Of a stretch of 64,000 nucleotides of DNA, positions 15,996 to 23,487 are shown piece after piece. Position 1 is the stretch's first letter, and every line of letters starts with the position of its first letter. The notes under the pieces were generated by a model. The model was not told the DNA's origin. It saw nothing but the letters and a program-made list of their open reading frames with translations, and did not search any database. This DNA comes from Janthinobacterium sp. SUN073 (lineage in GTDB: Bacteria > Pseudomonadota > Gammaproteobacteria > Burkholderiales > Burkholderiaceae_D): positions 124,001 to 188,000 of the forward strand of contig NZ_JAPUBT010000006.1 of the NCBI RefSeq assembly GCF_030397665.1. Reading direction: 5' to 3'. Made by a program: the position numbers and the translations under genes.

Positions 15996-16886
15996 TCAGC
16001 TGCCCAGGCGCCCTTCATCGGCCAGGAAGTCGATGAAGGTGCGCACTTTTGAGGACAGGTAGCGGCGGCTCGTGTAGACGGCGTACACCTTGCCACCCGC
16101 CAGGTTGAAATCGTCGAAGAGACGCACCAGCCGCCCCGCCGCCAGGTCCGCATCCGTTTGCCACGATGGCAGCAAGGCGATGCCCATGCCGTCGAGTGCG
16201 GCCGCATGCAGCAGGCTTTCGTTATTGCATTGCAGCACAGGCGTAAACTTCACCGTCTCGTGCCCCTGCGGGCCATCAAACATCAATTCATTGCCATTTG
16301 ATAACAGCGAATAGCTGATCATGGCGTGCTGCGTCAGATCCTGCGGCGCCACAGGGTGGCCCGCGCGCGCCAGGTAGGCGGGCGCGGCCACCAGGTGAAA
16401 GGCGATGCTGCCGATGGGCCGCGCGATCAGGCTCGGCGATGGCGCCTGGCTGACGCGCAGGGCCAGGTCGAATCCCTCTTCCACCAGGTTGACCACGCGA
16501 CCGCTCAAGTCGATGTCGAACGTCACTTCCGGAAAGCGCTCGCGGTAAGCCACCAGGGTGCGCGTAAAGATGGCGTTGGCGAACCAGACGGGCGCGCTCA
16601 GGCGCAACATGCCGCGTGGCACCACCGTCGTGCGGCCCACGGTCGCTTCCACTTCATCGAGATTATCGAGCATGTCGCGGCACTGTTCGAAGTACACCTT
16701 GCCGATTTCCGTCAGGCTCAGGTGGCGGCTGCTGCGGTTCAGCAGGCGCGCGCCCAGGTGGCGTTCCAGGTGCATCACGTGCTTGCTGACCATGGCCGGC
16801 GACAGATCCAGGCGCTCGCTGGCGCGCACGAAACTATCCAGCTCCACCACGGCGCGAAACACGCGCATGCTGCGCAAGGTATCCAT
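15996..16886 (-). CDS. LysR-family transcriptional regulator
   Basis: 296 residues from the ATG at 16886, which is preferred because it gives the canonical start MDTLRSMRVFRAVVELDSF and has GGGATGG just upstream. The helix-turn-helix (SERLDLSPAMVSKHVMHLE, ARLLNRSSRHLSLTEIG) and the effector fold (PEVTFDIDLSGRVVNLVEEG) are of the CrgA/DmlR subgroup. It is divergent from the dioxygenase gene at 16999 with about 110 bases between them, the usual arrangement for a regulator and its target. Confidence 0.88.
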   Translation of the reverse strand: MDTLRSMRVFRAVVELDSFVRASERLDLSPAMVSKHVMHLERHLGARLLNRSSRHLSLTEIGKVYFEQCRDMLDNLDEVEATVGRTTVVPRGMLRLSAPVWFANAIFTRTLVAYRERFPEVTFDIDLSGRVVNLVEEGFDLALRVSQAPSPSLIARPIGSIAFHLVAAPAYLARAGHPVAPQDLTQHAMISYSLLSNGNELMFDGPQGHETVKFTPVLQCNNESLLHAAALDGMGIALLPSWQTDADLAAGRLVRLFDDFNLAGGKVYAVYTSRRYLSSKVRTFIDFLADEGRLGS

Positions 16887-16998
16887 GACCATCCCATCAT
16901 CAACAAAATGGAAATGATATATCAATAATTGCGATCTTGATCAACTGACCGCACATGACTATCATCGGTAGCATCAGTCATTCCACTCCGGAGCCGCC

Positions 16999-17814
16999 AT
17001 GCAAGAGCACACCTTCCCTACTTATTTCCTGTCGCACGGCGGCGGCCCGTGGCCATTCATGAAAGACCAGTTCGGCGACCGCTACGACGTGCTGGAAGCG
17101 TCGTTGCAGGATATCCCGCGCCAGCTCGGCACGCGTCCCAAGGCCGTGCTGGTGGTCACGGCGCACTGGGAAGGGCCGCAGTTTCTCGTCTCGGCCAGCC
17201 CCAAGCCGGGCATGATCTACGATTATTCGGGCTTTCCGCCGCATACGTACCAGATCCAGTACCCGGCGCCCGGCGCGCCGGCACTGGCGGCGCAGGTAAA
17301 ACAGTTGCTGGACGCGGCCGGCCACCCGGCGCGCCTGGACCACGAGCGGGGCTTCGACCACGGCACCTTCAGCGCCCTGTTCCCCATCTACCCGCAGGCG
17401 GACGTGCCGCTGGTGCAGCTGTCGCTGAAACACGGCTATGACCCGCTGACGCACGTGGAGGTGGGTCGCGCGCTGGCAAGCTTGCGCCGGCAAGGCGTGC
17501 TGATCGTCGGCAGCGGCCTGTCCTATCACAACCTGCGCCAGTTCGGCCAGGCGGGCGCCGTCGCCTCGCAGCAGTTCGACGCCTGGCTGCGCCAGGCCAT
17601 GGCCTTGCCGCCAGAACAAAGGCTGGCGCAATTGCTGGCCTGGGACCAGGCGCCCGGTGCGCGCCAGGCCCATCCACAGGAAGACCATCTGCTGCCGTTG
17701 ATGGTGGCGCTCGGTGCGGCAGAGCAGGAAGCGGCGCACGTCGTGTACCACGAGGAGGATTTTTTTGGCGCGCTGGCAGTGACCAGTTTCAGGTTTGGGA
17801 ACGCAGCCCAATGA
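16999..17814 (+). CDS. DODA-type extradiol ring-cleavage dioxygenase (LigB fold, YgiD-like)
   Basis: 271 residues. Conserved metal and catalytic histidines are visible in LSHGGGPW near residue 13, VTAHWEGP near 52, FDHGTFSAL near 120 and GSGLSYHNLRQF near 175. This is the pattern of 4,5-DOPA dioxygenase-type enzymes such as E. coli YgiD, which use non-haem iron or zinc. The native substrate is unknown. GGAG lies six bases before the ATG. The divergent LysR gene probably controls it. Confidence 0.85.
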   Translation: MQEHTFPTYFLSHGGGPWPFMKDQFGDRYDVLEASLQDIPRQLGTRPKAVLVVTAHWEGPQFLVSASPKPGMIYDYSGFPPHTYQIQYPAPGAPALAAQVKQLLDAAGHPARLDHERGFDHGTFSALFPIYPQADVPLVQLSLKHGYDPLTHVEVGRALASLRRQGVLIVGSGLSYHNLRQFGQAGAVASQQFDAWLRQAMALPPEQRLAQLLAWDQAPGARQAHPQEDHLLPLMVALGAAEQEAAHVVYHEEDFFGALAVTSFRFGNAAQ

Positions 17815-17834
17815 AACCCGAACGCGGAAATGCC

Positions 17835-17861
17835 GGGGTCGGACCCTTAGGGTCCGACCCC
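17835..17861. repeat. GGGGTCGGACCC palindrome, copy 1
   Basis: Perfect 12-base arms GGGGTCGGACCC and GGGTCCGACCCC separated by TTA. The same palindrome occurs at 41409-41435 and in a diverged, expanded form at 44896-44961. It sits between convergent genes, next to a terminator. Confidence 0.85.
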
Positions 17862-17880
17862 AGTCGTCGCTATTGGGTCT

Positions 17881-17910
17881 AAAAAAAGCCGCTAACTAGC
17901 GGCTTTTTTT
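17881..17910. terminator. Bidirectional terminator between the dioxygenase and ylqF genes
   Basis: A run of A, the stem GCCGCTA / TAGCGGC with a two-base spacer, and a run of seven T. The symmetry provides U-tracts for both convergent genes. Confidence 0.88.
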
Positions 17911-17912
17911 AC

Positions 17913-18860
17913 TTACGTGCCGCGCTTGCCGCGCGCAGAATTCCTGGCCTTTTCGGCCGCAATCTCTGCCGCTTTCGCCGCTTTTTCCGCCATCTCCGCC
18001 GCGTGCTGGGCCAGCAGGGCCGCGCGCGTATCCGGCGTTTCCAGCGAGATACGACCCAGGATGCCGCTGCGGTAGTCGAGCAGCAAGGTGTGCGAGGCTT
18101 TCTCGAAATCGTAGTCGCCGCCCTTGATGCGGAAACCGCGCTTGGCGGCAATGCCTTCGACCACGCCGATGGCGTCGACTTCACCGATCTTGGTGCCGTA
18201 GCGGGCCACCAGCAAGTCCGGATAGCGCTTGAGCAATTCCTCGGCCAGGAACACGGCCACTTCTTCTTCGATCAGCGCGTTCGAGCCGATGGCGTGGCTG
18301 GCCGCCAGCATCAGGCCGTCGCTGGGGATGGCGATCTTCGGCCACAGCATGCCGGGCGTATCGACCAGGATGGTGTTCTTATCCAGATACAATTTCTGCT
18401 GCATTTTGGTCACGGCCGGCTCGTCGCCCACCTTCGCCACGCGCTTTTTCAGCAGCGCGTTCATCAGGGTCGACTTGCCCACGTTGGGGATGCCCATGAT
18501 CATGATGCGCAGCGGTTTCGTCGGCACGCCGCGGTGCGGCGCCAGGGACTTGGCCAGGTCAGGGATGCGCGCCACGTCGCCCGGCTTCTTGGTCGTCATC
18601 GCATACGCGGTCACGCCTTCCTGGGCATTGAAATAAGCGACCCAGGCGGCCGTGGCGGCAGGATCGGCCAGGTCGGTCTTGTTGAGGATCTTCAGGCAAG
18701 GGCGCTGGCGGAACAGGCGCAACTCGTCCACCATGGGATTGCAACTGGCTGCCGGCAGGCGCGCGTCCACCACTTCAATCACCAGGTCGGTGTTTTCCAT
18801 GGTCTCGGCCGCTTTTTTGCGGGCCGCGTTCATGTGTCCTGGGTACCATTGTATCGCCAT
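17913..18860 (-). CDS. ylqF: Ribosome biogenesis GTPase YlqF/RbgA
   Basis: 315 residues from the ATG at 18860, chosen because AAGG lies eight bases upstream and the family begins IQWYPGHM. The GTPase motifs are circularly permuted as in this family: G4 NKTD near residue 59 comes before G1 GIPNVGKST near 121 and G3 DTPG near 166. The C-terminal tail is a long alanine/lysine helix (AAEMAEKAAKAAEIAAEKAR). YlqF acts in late assembly of the 50S ribosomal subunit in Gram-positives. Confidence 0.92.
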   Translation of the reverse strand: MAIQWYPGHMNAARKKAAETMENTDLVIEVVDARLPAASCNPMVDELRLFRQRPCLKILNKTDLADPAATAAWVAYFNAQEGVTAYAMTTKKPGDVARIPDLAKSLAPHRGVPTKPLRIMIMGIPNVGKSTLMNALLKKRVAKVGDEPAVTKMQQKLYLDKNTILVDTPGMLWPKIAIPSDGLMLAASHAIGSNALIEEEVAVFLAEELLKRYPDLLVARYGTKIGEVDAIGVVEGIAAKRGFRIKGGDYDFEKASHTLLLDYRSGILGRISLETPDTRAALLAQHAAEMAEKAAKAAEIAAEKARNSARGKRGT

Positions 18861-19060
18861 GCTCTTGCCTTCAGTTCGTTCAGTCAATCCGCTATTTTAC
18901 GTGGTTGCCGCCACGACGTCCCATTTTCCGCCGCCAGCGCCAGCCGTGCGACGCGAACGAGACAATTGGTGATAATTTGGCAGTTACTTGAATGATAAGA
19001 TCCGCAGTCCGTCCAGCCTGACCGGCCTCCCCATTGCACGCTTAACCTGATACGCATTCC

Positions 19061-19858
19061 ATGCATCTTCCCCGTTTTTTCCTCCTCGCCCCCCTATGCG
19101 CCTGCCTGCTGCCCGCCCTGGCTCAGGAACAAACGGCGGCGTCTGGCGACACGGCCAGCCAGGAAATGCAGCAGGTTGTCGACGTGCAAGGCACGCGCGA
19201 TCCTGACTTGCGCCCCTACCGCACCATGCTCAAGGGACTCGACGCGTATGCCGACCACCAGCGCCTGGCACCTGGCGCGCCGCTGCGCTTCATGCTGGTT
19301 CCCGCCACGCCCCAGGCCAGGCTCGATGGCGTGACCTTGCACCTGTCGGCCGACAACCTGTCGATCCCCGTGCCCCTGGCGGCCGATGGCGGCTTCACCT
19401 TGACGCGCGACAAGACGGCCTACGATGCGAATGCCGACCTGGTCAGCAACAAGAAGCGCGACACCCTGCGCTGGCGCGCCGACATCCATACGCCGGGACT
19501 GCCCGCGAACGTGCGCCGCCTGGGCGACTTGCGCCTGGAATGCGAAATCCGCTGGGCCGTCGAACAGGACCAGCTGCCGTTTGTGCGGCGCAACCTGTTC
19601 CGCCTGGCGGGCGGACCGTGCCACTCGTCGCTGATCCACGTGCTGTATCCCGTGCCGCGCAGCCTCGCCGCCGTGCAGGCGCGCTCGGGCGAGCGCACGC
19701 TGGACATCCGCGTCACGGACGACCGCCAGCGCTACGTGCCGCCGCTGCATGACCAGAGCTGGGACGACAATACCCTGCTGACCATCACTTACGCCGACGA
19801 CGTCAACATGGCCGTAGCCGCCCCCGCTGCGCCCTTGAAGGCAGTACAGCGCCAGTGA
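19061..19858 (+). CDS. Secreted protein of unknown function
   Basis: 265 residues with a signal peptide ending ALAQ. The mature part carries a motif resembling the start of a TonB-receptor signal (QQVVDVQGTRDPDLRPYRTML) but is otherwise a soluble beta-rich protein. It includes LRFMLVPATPQARLDGVTLHL and ADGGFTLTRDKTAYDANADLV, and has two cysteines (LECEIRWA and GGPCHSSLIHV). I do not recognise the family. It stands alone. A periplasmic location is inferred from the signal peptide. Confidence 0.72.
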   Translation: MHLPRFFLLAPLCACLLPALAQEQTAASGDTASQEMQQVVDVQGTRDPDLRPYRTMLKGLDAYADHQRLAPGAPLRFMLVPATPQARLDGVTLHLSADNLSIPVPLAADGGFTLTRDKTAYDANADLVSNKKRDTLRWRADIHTPGLPANVRRLGDLRLECEIRWAVEQDQLPFVRRNLFRLAGGPCHSSLIHVLYPVPRSLAAVQARSGERTLDIRVTDDRQRYVPPLHDQSWDDNTLLTITYADDVNMAVAAPAAPLKAVQRQ

Positions 19859-20013
19859 TATGCGCCCGCGAAGCCGGATCAAATATTTCCACAAGGTTTT
19901 TTATATTTACTGCAAGCAATAAAAAAGTATGCTCTAATATCGCCTCTTAAATGAAAAGCAATTATTTCCAGGCTGGCTCCCGCCAGGGAGATATGCAATG
20001 GGAATAGTTCGAT

Positions 20014-20340
20014 ATGATGATGGAAGACACTGGCAAGGCGCCCAAGCGCGTGCCGCGCAATGACTGGAAGAAGGAATGCCGGCAATTACAGGGGCAAGTG
20101 GCGCAGCTGGAAGAGCGCCTGAAACGCCAGAGCGCCGACAGCTATGGCTTGCAAATGCTGTATGACCAATTGGTCAATGAAATCAAGCACCACCGCGACA
20201 TGCTCCAGCTCGACAGCTTCGACGCGGAGAAATCATCGCTCGTCTACACGCAAGCGTGGCGCCGCTTCATGGCCGGCGACGCGCTCGACTACCAGACCCA
20301 CCGCCACACGAATTCCAGCAGCCGTCCCAGCTTGCTGTAG
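20014..20340 (+). CDS. Small coiled-coil protein of unknown function
   Basis: 108 residues, very polar. Residues 15-45 (DWKKECRQLQGQVAQLEERL) form a likely coiled coil, followed by YGLQMLYDQLVNEIKHHRDM, which resembles a helix-hairpin. No signal peptide is present. It is preceded by an AT-rich leader (19880-20000) that contrasts with the surroundings. There are three adjacent Met codons at the start and no strong ribosome site, so the exact start is uncertain. No family is recognised. Confidence 0.55.
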   Translation: MMMEDTGKAPKRVPRNDWKKECRQLQGQVAQLEERLKRQSADSYGLQMLYDQLVNEIKHHRDMLQLDSFDAEKSSLVYTQAWRRFMAGDALDYQTHRHTNSSSRPSLL

Positions 20341-20352
20341 TTCGCTGCACCG

Positions 20353-21279
20353 TTACAGCTCCGCCAGCGCCTTCACGTGCGCCGCCACGCTGCGGCCCAG
20401 CGACGACAGGTTGTAGCCCCCTTCGAGGCAGCTGACGATGCGGCCCTTGCCATACTGATTGGCCACGGCCATCATTTGCTGCGTCAGCCACGTGTAGTCG
20501 GCCTCCACCAGGCCCATGCCGCCCACATCGTCTTCGCGGTGGGCATCGAAACCGGCGGAAATGAAAATCATCTGCGGCTGCTGCCGGTGCAGCGCCGGCA
20601 GCCAGTGGTCGAGCACCAGTTGGCGCACGGCATCGCCCTTCGAGCGGGCCGGCACGGGCACGTTGACGCGCGTATCCGTATAGGACTCGACATCGCTGTA
20701 CGGATAAAACGGGTGCTGGAAAAAACTTACCATCAGGATGCGTGGATCGCTGGCCACGGATTCGGCCGTGCCATTGCCATGATGAACGTCAAAGTCGACG
20801 ATGGCGACTCTGTCGAGGCCGCGCACATCGAGCGCATGCTTGGCGGCGATGGCGACATTGTTGAACAGGCAGAAACCCATGGGCTCGCTGGGCCGCGCAT
20901 GGTGGCCAGGTGGTCGGATCGCGCAAAAGGCGTTGCTGATCTCGCCATCGATAACGGCGTCCGTGGCAGTCACGGCCGAGCCTGCCGCCGCCAGGGCGGC
21001 CTCGTAGCTGTGCGCGTTGAGCAAGGTGTCGCCGTCGAGCGGATAGTAGTCGCCCTCGGACGGCACATTGTCGCGCACCAGGCCGATGGCCGTGGCGCTA
21101 TGGTTGCGCTCGATGTCGGACAATTGCGCACGCACGCCGTCGCGGTGCTCGACCAGGTCGCTGATGTGCGCGAGGATCAATTGATCGTTGATGGCCTGCA
21201 AGCGGGCCGGCGATTCAGGGTGCCAGTCGCCCATTTCATGGCGCTGGCAATCGGGATGGGTATAAATGGCTGTGCTCAT
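20353..21279 (-). CDS. Histone deacetylase/acetylpolyamine amidohydrolase family protein
   Basis: 308 residues with all catalytic landmarks of the arginase-like deacetylase fold: CAIRPPGHHARPSEPMGFC (charge-relay histidines), VAIVDFDVHHGNGT (Zn ligands Asp and His), FISAGFDAHREDDVGG (second Zn Asp) and CLEGGYNLSSLGRSV (Gly-rich loop with Tyr). In bacteria such enzymes deacetylate polyamines, acetoin-related or unknown substrates; the substrate is not evident here. It converges on the coiled-coil gene with 12 bases between them. Confidence 0.9.
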   Translation of the reverse strand: MSTAIYTHPDCQRHEMGDWHPESPARLQAINDQLILAHISDLVEHRDGVRAQLSDIERNHSATAIGLVRDNVPSEGDYYPLDGDTLLNAHSYEAALAAAGSAVTATDAVIDGEISNAFCAIRPPGHHARPSEPMGFCLFNNVAIAAKHALDVRGLDRVAIVDFDVHHGNGTAESVASDPRILMVSFFQHPFYPYSDVESYTDTRVNVPVPARSKGDAVRQLVLDHWLPALHRQQPQMIFISAGFDAHREDDVGGMGLVEADYTWLTQQMMAVANQYGKGRIVSCLEGGYNLSSLGRSVAAHVKALAEL

Positions 21280-21523
21280 GCGCTGTACTGGTTACCTCTG
21301 TCTCTGCTCTCTATCCATACCGGGAACGCGCGCCGGAATCACCGCAGAGCATTCCTGCCTGCCTGGCGCGTTCTCGCATAAAATCACTGGCTGGTCTGTG
21401 CCGCCCTTGCCGCCTTTGCTGTCACGCTAATCTACCACGAGCGCGCGGCTGGCGGGCGCCGCCGTTTGACCTGGCCAAAGCGATTGTAAATTAAATAATC
21501 CGTTGTACTGTGATAGAAATAAC

Positions 21524-22432
21524 ATGTTTTCGAAAATACACCAGGCCGCGCAGCAAATCGGCGAAGTTCTTGTCGGCAAACACTTGCAGATCCGCCAGAC
21601 CCTCGCCTGCGTGCTGGCGGGCGGCCACCTGCTGATCGAAGACGTGCCCGGCGTGGGCAAGACCACGCTGGCGCATGCGCTGGCCATCTCGCTGGGCCTG
21701 CAATGGAAGCGCCAGCAATTTACCAGCGACCTGCTGCCCGCCGACGTGGCCGGCATGAGCGTGTATGACCGGGGCAGCGGCAGCTTCATCTTTCATCCCG
21801 GCCCCCTGTTCACGCAAGTACTGCTGGCCGACGAGATCAACCGCGCCACGCCGAAGACGCAATCGGGCTTGCTGGAAGCGATGGAAGAGCGGCAAGTAAC
21901 GCTCGATGGCGTCACGCACGCGCTGCCGCAGCCGTTTTTCGTCATCGCCACGCAAAACTGCGCGCACCAGCTGGGTACTTTCCCCCTGCCCGAATCGCAG
22001 CTCGACCGTTTTCTCATGTGCGTCACACTCGGCTACCCCGATGCGGCCGCCGAACGGGCGCTGCTGCTGGGCGCCGACCGCCGCGCCATGCTGCAAACAT
22101 TGCCGGCCGTCATGAACGCGGAAGAATTGCTGCAGGCGCAAGCGGGCTTGCGCGCCATCCACGCCTCACCCGCCGTGGTCGACTACGTGCTGGCCCTCGT
22201 GCATGCCACCCGCGCGCCCGGCGTGTTTGCCGACGGCCTCAGCCCGCGCGCCGCGCTGGCCCTGCTGCAGGCGGCGCGCGCCTGGGCCGCCCTGGCCGGA
22301 CGCGACCACGTCACGCCCGACGATGTGCAAGCCGTGCTGCTGCCCGTCTGCGCCCACCGCCTGCATGCGGCGCAGGGGTCCGTGGACAGCCGCGCGCTGC
22401 TGCAGCATCTGCTGTTGAGCATCCCCGTCTGA
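21524..22432 (+). CDS. MoxR-family AAA ATPase
   Basis: 302 residues from the ATG at 21524. Walker A (VPGVGKTT near residue 45), Walker B (LLADEINRA near 105), sensor 1 (VIATQNCAHQLGTFPLPESQ) and the arginine-finger region (LDRFLM) are complete. MoxR ATPases act as chaperones with DUF58 partners, and the next gene six bases downstream encodes one. It opens a four-gene overlapping cluster with DUF58, transglutaminase and mltB genes. Confidence 0.9.
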   Translation: MFSKIHQAAQQIGEVLVGKHLQIRQTLACVLAGGHLLIEDVPGVGKTTLAHALAISLGLQWKRQQFTSDLLPADVAGMSVYDRGSGSFIFHPGPLFTQVLLADEINRATPKTQSGLLEAMEERQVTLDGVTHALPQPFFVIATQNCAHQLGTFPLPESQLDRFLMCVTLGYPDAAAERALLLGADRRAMLQTLPAVMNAEELLQAQAGLRAIHASPAVVDYVLALVHATRAPGVFADGLSPRAALALLQAARAWAALAGRDHVTPDDVQAVLLPVCAHRLHAAQGSVDSRALLQHLLLSIPV

Positions 22433-22437
22433 TCGGC

Positions 22438-23487
22438 ATGCGCTGGCGCACTATTCCATGGCTGCCGGCACGCCCCTGGCTGGGCGCGCAGCGCGTGCAC
22501 GTCCGCCCCTCGCGTGCGGGCCTGGCGTTTGCCGCGCTGCTGCTGGCGCTATGGATCGCCGCCGTCAATTACCGCCTGGGCCTGGGCTATGCACTCACGT
22601 ATTTCGCGGCCGCCTGCGCCATCGCCGACATGCTGTTTAGCAGCCGCAACCTGGCGGGCCTGGCGCTGGCCGCCACGCCGGGCAAGCCCGTCTTCGCGGG
22701 CAGCCATGCCTTTTTCACCTTGCGCCTGATCAACCGCAGCAGCCGCCCGCGCCATGCGATCGGCCTGGCCGTCAGCGGTTCGTCGGCGGCACCCGGCCTG
22801 GCCGTCAGCGGTTCGTCGGCGGCACCCGGCCTGGCCGATATCGCCGCCCACGGCGAAACGGCCGTCAGCATCGGCATGCCGGCCCGACAACGGGGTTGGC
22901 TCAATGCGCCAGCCGTGCGCCTGTCCGGCAGTTTTCCACTGGGCCTGTTTGTTGCCTGGTGCCATTGGCAGCCCGAGGCGCGCGTGCTCGTGTATCCGCG
23001 TCCCGAGCAAGATGCACCGCCGCTGCCCTGGCCGGCCGGCCCAATACAGCAGACACGGCCGCCAGGCTGGCCAGGCTGGTCAGACTTGCCCGGCGGCGCC
23101 CTGGAACTGGCCGGCGTGCGCGCCTACCAGCCGGGCGACCCCTTGCAGCGCCTGGCCTGGCGCCAGATCGCCCGTCATGATGGCGAGCATTTATTCAGCA
23201 AGCAATTCCAGCCTGACGCCGACGCACCAGAGGGCGCAGCGCACGGCACGCATGGCAACCTTGTGCTCGACCACGCGGACCTGCACGCGCTGGCGCCGGA
23301 AGCGCGCCTGTCGCGCCTGGCCGCCTGGGTGCTGCAGGCGGAAAGCACGGGCTTGCCATATGGCTTGCGCCTGGGTGCGCTGACCCTGGCGCCGGCCCTG
23401 GGCGCCAGCCAGCGCGACGCCTGCCTGCGCGCACTGGCCCTGCATGGTTCGCCGCACGATTTTCCGCCAGCGCAGGCGATGCCATGA
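22438..23487 (+). CDS. DUF58 protein with an internal 11-residue tandem duplication
   Basis: 349 residues. Two N-terminal membrane helices (about residues 25-75) precede a beta-rich region, and the DUF58 core includes LELAGVRAYQPGDPLQRLAWRQ. Compared with the surrounding fold, the segment after RHAIGLAVSG is duplicated: LAVSGSSAAPG appears twice in tandem, encoded by identical 33-base repeats at 22762-22827. The frame is kept, so the protein is probably made. DUF58 proteins act with MoxR ATPases. The start is the ATG at 22438; the stop overlaps the next gene (ATGA). Confidence 0.87.
   Translation: MRWRTIPWLPARPWLGAQRVHVRPSRAGLAFAALLLALWIAAVNYRLGLGYALTYFAAACAIADMLFSSRNLAGLALAATPGKPVFAGSHAFFTLRLINRSSRPRHAIGLAVSGSSAAPGLAVSGSSAAPGLADIAAHGETAVSIGMPARQRGWLNAPAVRLSGSFPLGLFVAWCHWQPEARVLVYPRPEQDAPPLPWPAGPIQQTRPPGWPGWSDLPGGALELAGVRAYQPGDPLQRLAWRQIARHDGEHLFSKQFQPDADAPEGAAHGTHGNLVLDHADLHALAPEARLSRLAAWVLQAESTGLPYGLRLGALTLAPALGASQRDACLRALALHGSPHDFPPAQAMP
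22762..22836 (+). repeat. 33-base tandem duplication inside the DUF58 gene
   Basis: Two identical 33-base units (22762-22794 and 22795-22827) are followed by nine more bases of a third. The perfect identity points to a recent slippage or a local duplication. Confidence 0.9.
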
